From contig JAZQDM010000059.1 of NCBI GenBank assembly GCA_045546775.1, forward strand, positions 1 to 56,656: DNA of 56,656 nucleotides. The letters are read 5' to 3'. This document shows, one piece after another, positions 41,753-50,544 of this stretch. Both the position numbers and the translations under genes were made by a program. Positions within the stretch are counted from its first letter, which is position 1. Each line of letters begins with the position of its first letter. The DNA comes from RGIG3002 sp045546775. Its GTDB lineage: Bacteria > Bacillota > Clostridia > Lachnospirales > Lachnospiraceae. Under the pieces are notes generated by a model that saw only the letters and a program-made list of their open reading frames with translations, was not told the DNA's origin and did not search any database.

Positions 41753-43606
41753 TTATTCACTATCCATTATATGTATCTTCATATCAAATTCTTCGTATGG
41801 GATGACGATGGTGTAAAAACCGTAAAATCTAACTACATGCGGGTCCATAAAAAACGTAATTCCCTTAGGCGTCAAGTAAAACTTTGACTGTAAAGTCGTA
41901 TTTTCTTCTATTATCTCTAGGATACCTTCCAGCAGTATCTTTGAATTCTCATCAACATATGTAGTAAAATAAGTTGTTGCAATTGACTTTAACTCTTCTT
42001 CGCTATTTCCGATAATATCAGGTAATGTCAGACGTTCTCCCGTCTGCAAATCAAACGTATACGGCTTCCACTCCCACGCTTGCCCTCCATAAGCTTCATA
42101 ATCCCAGCATTCCTCTTGCAAAATGGACAAATAGTTTTCGTCTCCGTACGTCACCTCTATAAACGAATTGTTTAAACTGTATTCCTGAAAGAAGCCATGC
42201 ATTCTCATCCGTTCTTCCGCTTCTTCAATTTCTTTGTAACAAAGCGCAATATAGGCTTCTTCATCTTGTCGCAAAGTCTCATTAATCCGCTCCGCACCCG
42301 GAAACGTATCACGTAAAACAAACCGCTCTAAATCTGCTGTCAACATAACTGTATCCGTGAAGTGATGACCATATATTTCATGTCTACCAGTCGCAATCGA
42401 ACCATATTTATGGATACCCGAATCGTAAAAATTTTCTGACATACGATGTTTTTCACCATCCCGCGTGTAACCGCAAATGTACATTGCATAATCTTCCACA
42501 TCTACACGGTAAAACATACCGGATTCTTGGTTAAACTGAAGACTACACGGCGGACCCGAATTATAATACATCCCTGCAAAATCTGTTTCCGTCTGCTGAA
42601 ACAAAACCTGTTCTGCTCCATCCGTCAACGAAATCTGCATTACATCGTATTCTTGCCCCTCCTCCATCCGCTTATCTTTCCTGCTAAAATAAAGAATATC
42701 TTCCTGAATCCCGATAATCTGATATTCATAATCTTCTTCAAAAGATAGGAACGGAGTAATCGCAAGCGTTTTTCTGTCAAGCAAGGACAATTGCGTCTCG
42801 TTTTTTAAAATAAAATATTGGCTGTTTAAAGCTACAATCTTTTCCCCTTCTGCAAGCACCTTTGGCCCTTTTAATTTTTCTGCAGACGCTCTGTCCAGAA
42901 CGTACAACACGCCTTTCGGGTCGCTCAAAAGAGCATAGTCATTCGTTTCCATTGTATCTGAAAACCCAATGCTAAATCCTTGATTGTCAGCACAATAGGC
43001 CGGACGATAGCCTCTTTTCATATAGGTATCCATATTGTCAATCTTTTCTGCATTTCCTGAAAGACTTCCGTCCGCATAAACCCGATACGCAATTTCTCCT
43101 TTATCGGTAAGGACATACAAAATATGGTTCCTACAGTATATCGTATCCGCATATGTACACATTGTGCCAAATATATGTTTCAGTTTTTCATAACCGGTAC
43201 CATCTGTACGGATTACAGAAATTCCAAAAGTTTCCGTTTCAGGAGAATAGAGTTCAACAAAATATAATCGGTTTCCGATAAGAAGCGCCCGTCCATCATT
43301 AAACATAGCTTTCGACGGTTCCCCTAATTCACTCTGCCACAAAATCTCACTTTCCCCGGTTTCTTTGTGCACTTTATCAATGCGTATATAACTGCATATA
43401 TAACGGTAAGTTTCATCTTCTTGAATCTGTGATGCATACTTACTAACGCTAGCTCCTTCCAAACTTGCTTTCCCCATACGATACACCGTTTGTGTCGCTA
43501 ACATTTTTTCACTCATATCTTCTTTTTTGACTTTTCCGCATCCGCTTATCAAAATAAGACAAACTGCCAGCAGACTCCACAGCACTCTTTTTCGCAATTT
43601 CCCCAT
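41753..43606 (-). CDS. Large lipoprotein with propeller-like part and DUF3298 domain
   Basis: The 617-residue protein has signal MGKLRKRVLWSLLAVCLILISGC (lipobox ISGC). Residues about 50-400 are repeated beta segments (DKVHKETGESEILWQS, YFVELYSPETETFGI, LYVLDRASAEK) like a DUF5050-type propeller. The end (LPDIIGNSEEELKSIATTYF, FYLTPKGITFFMDPHVVRFYGFYTIVIPYEEF) matches DUF3298, the domain found in RsiV and PdaC. A role in envelope sensing or binding is an inference. It lies 34 nt after the MATE gene. Confidence 0.7.
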   Translation of the reverse strand: MGKLRKRVLWSLLAVCLILISGCGKVKKEDMSEKMLATQTVYRMGKASLEGASVSKYASQIQEDETYRYICSYIRIDKVHKETGESEILWQSELGEPSKAMFNDGRALLIGNRLYFVELYSPETETFGISVIRTDGTGYEKLKHIFGTMCTYADTIYCRNHILYVLTDKGEIAYRVYADGSLSGNAEKIDNMDTYMKRGYRPAYCADNQGFSIGFSDTMETNDYALLSDPKGVLYVLDRASAEKLKGPKVLAEGEKIVALNSQYFILKNETQLSLLDRKTLAITPFLSFEEDYEYQIIGIQEDILYFSRKDKRMEEGQEYDVMQISLTDGAEQVLFQQTETDFAGMYYNSGPPCSLQFNQESGMFYRVDVEDYAMYICGYTRDGEKHRMSENFYDSGIHKYGSIATGRHEIYGHHFTDTVMLTADLERFVLRDTFPGAERINETLRQDEEAYIALCYKEIEEAEERMRMHGFFQEYSLNNSFIEVTYGDENYLSILQEECWDYEAYGGQAWEWKPYTFDLQTGERLTLPDIIGNSEEELKSIATTYFTTYVDENSKILLEGILEIIEENTTLQSKFYLTPKGITFFMDPHVVRFYGFYTIVIPYEEFDMKIHIMDSE

Positions 43607-43640
43607 TCCTATTCGTCCCTCCTACGTTTTTTACACCGTT

Positions 43641-44987
43641 TTATCGCGTCACATTTTTTAACCATTTTTTCTTTTTGTAGCGCCAAATACAAAACGGCAG
43701 TTTAATGAGCTCATCGCTGAGCAGTATAAAATACACGACAGGCACGCTTAATTTCCACACAAACGCCGCCAAAAAACCGCACACAATGGAGCCAAACCAC
43801 ATGGTGGTCATGTCCAGTATCATACCAAACATCGTATCGCCGCCTGCGCGGTATATGCCGACAATGCATACGGTGTTGATGGCCTGCACTACAACATAAT
43901 ACGACATCATGGACAAAAAGTACGTCAAATACGTCGCAGTAAGCCCTTCAAAGCCCATTCCTACACTTAAAATAGGGCATAATATCAAAATCAAAAGACC
44001 GCCGGAAAGACCGCCCACGATGGCAAAACGGACAAACCGTGCGGCATACTGTTCTGCCAGCTCTTTCTTGCCTTCTCCGATAGCCTTACCCATCATAATC
44101 GCCGTAGCATTGGCAATGCCAAACACAACAACCTGGGCAAGCTGTCTTGTCATATGCGCCACCGAGTTTGCTGCCACTGCACTGCTTCCCAAATGTCCCA
44201 CAATGGCTGCGTTTGCAGAATAACCAAGCCCCCAAAGAATCTCATTCAAAATAACCGGAATGGAATACTTCAAAAAGTCTTTGAGCAACAAGTTATCCAA
44301 ATGAAATACATACTTCATTCGCACTTTTACGTCTTTGTTTGTACGGGCATACACAAGCACAATGACAAGCTCCAGCACACGGGAACACAACGTTCCGATG
44401 GCAGCACCTTCGATTCCCATCGCTGGGAACCCGAACATACCAAAAATAAGGACGGCATTCAGTATAAAATTGCAAAGAAGCGATGACGCGTACACGATCG
44501 TAGAAATAACAACCCGTTCCACCGAGCGCATGACATTTAAGTACCCCATTGTAAATACACAAATCGGGTATGTAAATGCTACAATCCGCAAGTATTTCAC
44601 GCCCTCAGCGATGATTTCTGCATCGTTTGTCAAAATTCCCATAATCTGCGCCGGGAACAACAACGTGACAGCCATAAAAATCAGGCCTACAACCTCTGCC
44701 AGTGCAAGCACAATACCAAGTATTTTTTCGATGGACATTGTGTCTTTTTTGCCCCAATACTGGGCCGTCAAAACACAGGCACCGGAGGTTGTCCCAAACA
44801 AAAACAAATTCAAAATAAAAAGCACCTGCCCGCCCAAAGAACAGCCGGAAAGCACTTTTTCTCCCACTTTGCCAAGCATCACTACGTCTGTTGCCGTGAC
44901 GCCCACATTAATCAAGTTTTGCAGTGCCATTGGCACAACAAGCACCATTACTTTTTTCAAAAAATCCGATAACTTTTCTTGTTTCAT
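43641..44987 (-). CDS. MATE family efflux transporter
   Basis: The 448-residue membrane protein has about 12 helices and MATE features: MALQNLINVGVTATDVVMLGKVG near the start, GTTSGACVLTAQYWGKKD, NAVLIFGMFGFPAMGIEGAAIGT and the internally repeated second half. It exports drugs or metabolites with Na+ or H+. Its ribosome site GGAGAA overlaps the TetR gene stop, so the two genes are coupled, and the TetR protein is the likely local regulator. Confidence 0.92.
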   Translation of the reverse strand: MKQEKLSDFLKKVMVLVVPMALQNLINVGVTATDVVMLGKVGEKVLSGCSLGGQVLFILNLFLFGTTSGACVLTAQYWGKKDTMSIEKILGIVLALAEVVGLIFMAVTLLFPAQIMGILTNDAEIIAEGVKYLRIVAFTYPICVFTMGYLNVMRSVERVVISTIVYASSLLCNFILNAVLIFGMFGFPAMGIEGAAIGTLCSRVLELVIVLVYARTNKDVKVRMKYVFHLDNLLLKDFLKYSIPVILNEILWGLGYSANAAIVGHLGSSAVAANSVAHMTRQLAQVVVFGIANATAIMMGKAIGEGKKELAEQYAARFVRFAIVGGLSGGLLILILCPILSVGMGFEGLTATYLTYFLSMMSYYVVVQAINTVCIVGIYRAGGDTMFGMILDMTTMWFGSIVCGFLAAFVWKLSVPVVYFILLSDELIKLPFCIWRYKKKKWLKNVTR

Positions 44988-44990
44988 ATA

Positions 44991-45593
44991 CTATTTCTCC
45001 GTAAGCTTTTTAAGCATGTCCAAATATTGCAATACTTCTTTGTAAAACATGTCCGGCTGAAAGTAATCTTCCCTGAAACATTCTTCCATCAAACCGCTGA
45101 TTGTAAAACGAATGACTTTCATCAATTGTTTGATATCCACATCCGCGCGAATCGAAGAAGTGTCAATCTGCTTATAAACAGACGCATACGTTTCCTCAAG
45201 CTGCCCACTCTTTTCCTCAATGGCAAACAATGCTTCGCTTACGTCTTCGTAAACTGTCTGCTCCAAAAAGCGCTGCATATACGGATAATTTTTGAGTACT
45301 TGCACCTTCGCCTGCTCTACCTGCTTGTGCACCTCAAAAAAATTAGTCTCTTTCTTATCCACACATGTGCTAAGCTGCAACATCATATATTTTGCACTGT
45401 AATCATACACAAATTTGTAAAGACCGATTTTATTTGTAAAATAGTGAAAAAGTAGGCCTTTGCTAATTCCTGCTGCCTGCACAATCACATCCGTACTGGC
45501 AGACTTATATCCGTTTTGCGCAAACACTTTCAATGCTGCGTTAATCATTCTGTCCTGCTTTTCTTTTTTTAAATCAAAAAATTTACTGTTCAT
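44991..45593 (-). CDS. TetR/AcrR family transcriptional regulator
   Basis: The 200-residue protein has the TetR helix-turn-helix (INAALKVFAQNGYKSASTDVIVQAAGISKGLLFHYFTNKIGLYKFVY) and a variable ligand-binding C-terminal part. It immediately precedes the MATE gene, suggesting control of the pump in response to an exported compound. The approximately 190 bp upstream are AT-rich; a TTGACA (minus strand, 45623-45628) is present but no -10 is at the right distance. Confidence 0.9.
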   Translation of the reverse strand: MNSKFFDLKKEKQDRMINAALKVFAQNGYKSASTDVIVQAAGISKGLLFHYFTNKIGLYKFVYDYSAKYMMLQLSTCVDKKETNFFEVHKQVEQAKVQVLKNYPYMQRFLEQTVYEDVSEALFAIEEKSGQLEETYASVYKQIDTSSIRADVDIKQLMKVIRFTISGLMEECFREDYFQPDMFYKEVLQYLDMLKKLTEK

Positions 45594-45782
45594 CTATTTT
45601 AACCTGCCAATTGTATTTTTACTGTCAATTACTTGAAATATATCACAATTCCTACACGTCTTCAATATTGCCCCCACAAGAAAAAAAATAATTTTTATTG
45701 ATTTTTTATACATATTCTCTTTTCATTTTCCCAAAATAGTATTAATATATCATTATATGATTGTTTTGAAAGGAGTACGGAC

Positions 45783-46178
45783 ATGGCAAAAAACAAATTC
45801 GGCAAATTCCTTCTTTTTAGTGCTGCTGCCGGTGCACTTGCCGCTGGAGCATATTACTATCTTCAGAAAAAAGACCTTATGGGTGCGTGCGATGAAGATG
45901 ATGATGATTTCGATGATTTCAGCGAAGATTTGGACGACGAAAGCGGTGATGCAGAGCGTTCTTATGTGTCTTTAGATTTTGATGCAGCAACTGAGACGGA
46001 TTACGACGTAGATTCCGATGACGAAGAAAGCGATATGGTTTCCGATATCAAAGAAGCTGTTGCAGAAGTAAAAGACGATGCCGCAGAAGCTTTAAAAAAT
46101 TTGGATAAGGCTGCTGAAACAGCAACTGCAGAAGTAGAAGAATTCTTCGACGAAGATGACGAAGAAATTTCTGAATAA
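45783..46178 (+). CDS. Very acidic membrane-anchored protein
   Basis: The 131-residue product has one hydrophobic segment near the N-terminus (FLLFSAAAGALAAGAYYYLQ), then about 100 residues dominated by Asp and Glu with interspersed Ala/Lys helices (DIKEAVAEVKDDAAEALKNLDKAAE). The topology and a YtxH-like short anchor suggest a cell-surface or membrane-associated protein, but no domain is recognised. AAAGGAG lies 8 nt before the ATG. It ends in a strong shared terminator. Confidence 0.75.
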   Translation: MAKNKFGKFLLFSAAAGALAAGAYYYLQKKDLMGACDEDDDDFDDFSEDLDDESGDAERSYVSLDFDAATETDYDVDSDDEESDMVSDIKEAVAEVKDDAAEALKNLDKAAETATAEVEEFFDEDDEEISE

Positions 46179-46215
46179 ATGAACGACAATGTTCGTTATG
46201 CATTTCAAAATGCAA

Positions 46216-46250
46216 AAGCGTGGTTCCGAAGAACCACGCTTATTTTTATT
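46216..46250. terminator. Bidirectional terminator
   Basis: A perfect 11-bp stem AAGCGTGGTTC/GAACCACGCTT with loop CGAA is followed by ATTTTTATTTT on the plus strand; AAAA on the left gives a U-tract on the minus strand. It closes the acidic-protein gene and the DUF2225 unit. Confidence 0.9.
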
Positions 46251-47106
46251 TTGCTGCATTATTTCTTTCTTTGATTTTTTCAATAACAATTTCTTTTAAG
46301 TCTCTTGCTTTTTCCTTCATACGAGGGTTGGCCGCCGGAGACGCGATGATATTGCTAATCAATCTGGAGGCAACATCAAACTGGTTAAAGCGAACTGCAA
46401 TCACAGAAATCAAATAATCTACCGTCTGCTCGTCCATGCCGCACATTGGAAAGCTTTCGGACTGTCTTGCCGTAATGAAGCCTTCATAAGCATTTTTCAT
46501 ATACTCGTTTTCCTGTGCTTCCAACTCAGCTTTCTTTGTGGCATAATCCGCTTCGTCTTCACTGAGACTCTCTACATATCCACGGATAACCCATGCAGAT
46601 TTTAAGCAAATGTATGCTTTCTCACTGGCGCGGGCCTGCTTTACAATAGCGTTTGCAAGTGTAAGCTGATAACGTTCCAATGCTTCCTCATATGTGATAA
46701 ATTCACCCTTTGGCTCGTTTGGCTTATAATTTGCTGTAATATTAGCCTTAATTGCTTTCATCTGGGCATCTGTCACATATTTGAAGTATCTGCTGAGTGC
46801 CGCATACCCACAATGAGGACAAACAATTGCGTCGTATTTTACTAAGTCTACATGCTCATATTTGGGGCGCAAATCCATGTCAGTTCCCAAAAGCTTTGCC
46901 TTACCTACGCGAATCGTTTTGCTTTTAAATTCCTGATCACACACGGAGCAAGTGTAAGATTTGTCAAACAAAAAGTCTTGTTCCTGAATGACTGTCTCTG
47001 CCGCTTCTGCGCCTTCACTCTCTTTCTTTTTTGCATCTTCAAAAAGACTTGCTTCCTTCAAATTCCCAAGTCCGAATTTGTCTAACCCCGATAAAATACC
47101 AGCCAT
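46246..47106 (-). CDS. DUF2225 family protein
   Basis: The 286-residue protein has a zinc-ribbon-like N-terminal part with CSVCDQEF and CPHCGYAA (two CxxC pairs) and a helical, TPR-like C-terminal part (VARFNQ/ASRLISNIIAS). It matches DUF2225, found widely in Firmicutes and of unknown function; RNA or protein binding is only a guess from the zinc ribbon. GGAGGG precedes the ATG. Confidence 0.85.
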   Translation of the reverse strand: MAGILSGLDKFGLGNLKEASLFEDAKKKESEGAEAAETVIQEQDFLFDKSYTCSVCDQEFKSKTIRVGKAKLLGTDMDLRPKYEHVDLVKYDAIVCPHCGYAALSRYFKYVTDAQMKAIKANITANYKPNEPKGEFITYEEALERYQLTLANAIVKQARASEKAYICLKSAWVIRGYVESLSEDEADYATKKAELEAQENEYMKNAYEGFITARQSESFPMCGMDEQTVDYLISVIAVRFNQFDVASRLISNIIASPAANPRMKEKARDLKEIVIEKIKERNNAAK

Positions 47107-47140
47107 TGTACTTTCCCTCCAATTTTCTCATTGTATGTTT

Positions 47141-47159
47141 CAGGCTTACCCCAAGCCTG
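47141..47159 (-). terminator. Small hairpin after glnS
   Basis: CAGGCTT/AAGCCTG with a 5-nt loop lies just after the glnS stop. No T-run follows on the minus strand, so it is more likely a partial block or processing site than a full terminator. Confidence 0.3.
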
Positions 47160-47165
47160 TTAATC

Positions 47166-48869
47166 CTATTTCGGCAAAACAAAAGAACTTTTCAGTGACA
47201 CGATACGGTTGAACACAAGCGCATCTTCTTTGGAATCTTTTGCGTCCACGCAGAAAAATCCTTGTCTTACAAACTGGAAACTGTCATATGCTTTTGCATC
47301 GGCAAGTGCCGGCTCAACATAGCATTCCTTTAAAACAGTCAGGGAATTCGGATTCAAATTCAAACTTCCGTCCTCGTTATAAACACCCTTCTCTTCGTCA
47401 ATGATATTTTCATAGAGACGAATCTCTGCTTTTACTGCTTCTTTTGCCGGTACCCAGTGGATGGTTCCTTTTACCTTACGTCCGGTAAATCCTGTGCCGC
47501 ACTTTGTCTCCGGGTCATACGTACAATGTACTTCGGTTACTTTGCCGTTTTCGTCTTTGACAAAACTTGTACATGTTACAAAATATGCATTCATGAGACG
47601 TACTTCGTTACCGGGGAACAAACGGAAATATTTTTTCGGCGGTTCTTCCATGAAATCGTCTCTGTCGATATACAATTCTCTTCCAAACGGAACCTGTCTT
47701 GTTCCGAGTGCTTCGTTTTCCATATTGTTCGGGAATTCCAGCATCTCTGTCTGGTCTTCCGGATAGTTGTCAATAATCAGCTTAATCGGGTCAAGTGCCG
47801 CCATCATACGCGGTTTTGACATTTTTAAGTCTTCGCGGATACAATACTCAAGCATTGCATAGTCCACGGAAGAATTACTCTTAGAAACACCGCAAAGCTC
47901 TACAAACTTCTTGATGGAGCTTGGTGTAAAGCCTCTTCTTCGAAGCGCTGCAATGGATACAAGACGCGGGTCATCCCAACCGTCTACAATGCCTTCTTCC
48001 ACCAATTTTTTGATGTAACGTTTTCCGGTTACAACGTTTGTCAAATACAATTTTGCAAACTCAATCTGTTTTGGCGGATTTGGATATTCCAATTCTCTTA
48101 CAACCCAGTCGTAAAGAGGTCTGTGATCCTCAAATTCCAACGTACAGATAGAATGTGTAATTCCTTCGATCGCATCTTCAATCGGATGTGCAAAATCGTA
48201 CATCGGATAGATGCACCATGTATCACCGGTATTGTGGTGTGTCATATGTGCTACACGATAAATAACCGGGTCTCTCATATTGATGTTCGGTGAGGACATA
48301 TCAATTCTGGCGCGAAGCACTTTCTCGCCATCTTTGTACACACCGTTTTTCATATCTTCGAATAATTTTAAGTTTTCTTCTATGCTGCGGTTGCAGTTCG
48401 GGTCATCTTTGCCCGGCTCTGTCAATGTTCCTCTGTACTCACGGATTTGCTCTGCAGACAAATCGGAAACGTATGCTTTTCCTTTTTTGATAAGTTTCAC
48501 AGCCGCTTCGTACATCTGTCCAAAATAATCCGATGCAAAAAACAGTCTGTCCTCCCAGTCTGCCCCAAGCCATTCGATATCTTTTTTGATGGACTCTACA
48601 AACTCTACTTTTTCTTTGGTCGGGTTTGTGTCGTCAAAACGCATATTGAACTTGCCGCCATACTGCTTTGCAAGTCCGTAATTTAAAAGAATACTCTTTG
48701 CATGTCCGATGTGAAGATAACCGTTCGGTTCCGGCGGGAATCTTGTATGCACGGTATCACATACACCTTCTGCCAAGTCTTTCTCAATAATCTGTTCAAT
48801 AAAGTTTTTGGATACGACTTCCGTATCCTTTTCTGTTACCATATCTTTTTCGCACATAATAATAGCCAT
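47166..48869 (-). CDS. glnS: Glutaminyl-tRNA synthetase
   Basis: GlnRS charges tRNA-Gln directly. The 567-residue class Ib enzyme has the HIGH signature PPEPNGYLHIGHAKS, the DDTNPTKEK segment, the VDGWDDPRLVSIAALRRRGFTP block and a C-terminal anticodon-binding beta-barrel. The position of the usual VMSKRKL (KMSKS loop) reads VVTGKRYI: the Met-Ser is changed but Lys-Arg is kept. GluRS is excluded by the GWDDPR block and the C-terminal barrel. AAGGAAAGG lies immediately before the ATG. Confidence 0.93.
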   Translation of the reverse strand: MAIIMCEKDMVTEKDTEVVSKNFIEQIIEKDLAEGVCDTVHTRFPPEPNGYLHIGHAKSILLNYGLAKQYGGKFNMRFDDTNPTKEKVEFVESIKKDIEWLGADWEDRLFFASDYFGQMYEAAVKLIKKGKAYVSDLSAEQIREYRGTLTEPGKDDPNCNRSIEENLKLFEDMKNGVYKDGEKVLRARIDMSSPNINMRDPVIYRVAHMTHHNTGDTWCIYPMYDFAHPIEDAIEGITHSICTLEFEDHRPLYDWVVRELEYPNPPKQIEFAKLYLTNVVTGKRYIKKLVEEGIVDGWDDPRLVSIAALRRRGFTPSSIKKFVELCGVSKSNSSVDYAMLEYCIREDLKMSKPRMMAALDPIKLIIDNYPEDQTEMLEFPNNMENEALGTRQVPFGRELYIDRDDFMEEPPKKYFRLFPGNEVRLMNAYFVTCTSFVKDENGKVTEVHCTYDPETKCGTGFTGRKVKGTIHWVPAKEAVKAEIRLYENIIDEEKGVYNEDGSLNLNPNSLTVLKECYVEPALADAKAYDSFQFVRQGFFCVDAKDSKEDALVFNRIVSLKSSFVLPK

Positions 48870-48910
48870 GCCTTTCCTTTTATGAATCTTGCGATTCCAA
48901 TACTATTCCC

Positions 48911-48919
48911 ATTCTAGCA
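48911..48919 (-). promoter_or_regulatory. Probable extended -10 promoter of glnS
   Basis: On the minus strand TGCTAGAAT lies about 40 nt before the glnS ATG. The -35 is poor (TTTAAA at 16 nt), which extended -10 promoters tolerate. Confidence 0.4.
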
Positions 48920-48945
48920 CATTGGCGCCAGTTTTAAAAGAGCTT

Positions 48946-50478
48946 TTACAACTCTTCGTCCGCGTCCGTATGCAATTCGTATGTCTTTGAAAAAATATCC
49001 TGCTCTACGATATAAATATCATGCAAATCATCGCTGCGCGCTGCCAAATAGTCACCGGGTTTACCAAGCATATATTTGTCCGGGTCCCAGGCCGTAAATA
49101 TTTTTACCATATGGTCAATCTGACGCACATAAATATTGGTTCTTCCGGTCGGAATGCAGGTGCCTGCATACTTTGTCAACACTTGCGTGCTGCCGTCCAA
49201 GCGGTTTTTGATAGTGGGAATATATTCCGCATTTGCCGCATACTCCAGCATGTCATACGGCTTTTCCAACACCTGATAGGAACGCTCAAATTTTTCTTTT
49301 CTGCTCGGATACACTTCCCCTTTGATGCCTATCATCACATACAAATCTTCTTCCACAACCATATCCACGTCGCCTTCCAGCGTACGCACGGTAATGGGCG
49401 TCCCTATCGGCAAAACGTCGGTCGTTTTTACATAGCCAATCGGTGACTTCTTTTTGCGGTAAAGCTGCATATCTGAAATATCCATATCATACTCAGCCGC
49501 ATAAATAATCTCTGTATTTTTAAAATAATCGTTCATCCGCTCGCTGAAATATGCTTCGGAATGCAACGCGGGGTATTCCTGCTCATACAATTTTTTACTG
49601 ATAAAACCGCCGGCTTTTTCCAAATGCCCTCCGCCGGAACCGATTTTTTCCGTAACAAATGCCGCCAGCTCGCTGGCCTTTACTTCTTTCACACAACTGC
49701 GGATAGAAAGTTTAAAACGGTCGTTGATTTCATTGTAAACAATGCAAGTGTGAATCTCATCTACCTGAATGAGAAAATCGCTGATAATTCCAAGAATATT
49801 CGGATCACAAGGCTGTGCTTTAATAAGCGCGTACTTGTATTCCTCGTTGTAAATGTAACGGATTAGCGCAATTCCTGCTAATTCCAGCTCCCGTAACGAC
49901 AAATTGGAATTGCGGAACAGACGGATCAAGGCTCCATCAAAAGGAACATTGTCCCGCAAGTCCATGTCCAGCGGATTGGAAATTTCCGAAAGCTGGTTGG
50001 TATCCGAATAAAGTCCATAATACAAGGCTGTGCTGAGAGCTTTGTCAGACTCCACTGCAAATCCTTCCTCCAAGAGCATCTGCCACACAAGAGTCGAACA
50101 GCTACCCAAATTGGAACGGATTTCTTTTAATTCCAAATCCGGTATTTCTATTTGGTGATGGTCGATGACTGCCACTTTGTCTGCGCAAAGCTTTGTCACG
50201 TTTCCGGCACCGTACTGGCAATCCACCGTAACAAGCAAGCCTTCCACGTGCTTGTCTGCATCTTTCTCATACTGAATCGGTATGTCAAGATGTTCCAGCA
50301 TAAGCTTTAAGTTCGCTTTATGAATCCGGCTTTTTCCCGCATAAATAAGGCGTACTTCTTTGTCTTTACTTTTAAAATATTTATATAAACCAAATCCGGA
50401 CGCTATTGCGTCCGCGTCCGGATTATCATGACATTGTATGGTTATTGGTTCATATTTTTCCAATTCTGCTAATCTCAT
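48946..50478 (-). CDS. DHH family phosphoesterase with extra C-terminal domain
   Basis: The 510-residue protein has DHH motifs CHDNPDADAIASG, LLVTVDCQYG, VIDHHQ and YGLYSDTNQLSE, and a DHHA1 glycine motif GSGGGHLEKAGG. This fold cleaves phosphodiesters such as short oligonucleotides or cyclic dinucleotides. After about residue 330 there is an added domain ending with KPGDYLAAR, seen in other clostridial DHH proteins. The substrate is not known; a link to the nearby GGDEF/EAL enzyme is only suggestive. GGGGAGAAGGA precedes the ATG. Confidence 0.85.
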   Translation of the reverse strand: MRLAELEKYEPITIQCHDNPDADAIASGFGLYKYFKSKDKEVRLIYAGKSRIHKANLKLMLEHLDIPIQYEKDADKHVEGLLVTVDCQYGAGNVTKLCADKVAVIDHHQIEIPDLELKEIRSNLGSCSTLVWQMLLEEGFAVESDKALSTALYYGLYSDTNQLSEISNPLDMDLRDNVPFDGALIRLFRNSNLSLRELELAGIALIRYIYNEEYKYALIKAQPCDPNILGIISDFLIQVDEIHTCIVYNEINDRFKLSIRSCVKEVKASELAAFVTEKIGSGGGHLEKAGGFISKKLYEQEYPALHSEAYFSERMNDYFKNTEIIYAAEYDMDISDMQLYRKKKSPIGYVKTTDVLPIGTPITVRTLEGDVDMVVEEDLYVMIGIKGEVYPSRKEKFERSYQVLEKPYDMLEYAANAEYIPTIKNRLDGSTQVLTKYAGTCIPTGRTNIYVRQIDHMVKIFTAWDPDKYMLGKPGDYLAARSDDLHDIYIVEQDIFSKTYELHTDADEEL

Positions 50479-50544
50479 AGTTCCTTCTCCCCTCAGGTAA
50501 CCTTCTTTTTACAAATATTGTGTAACCGCTATAAACCAAAATTT

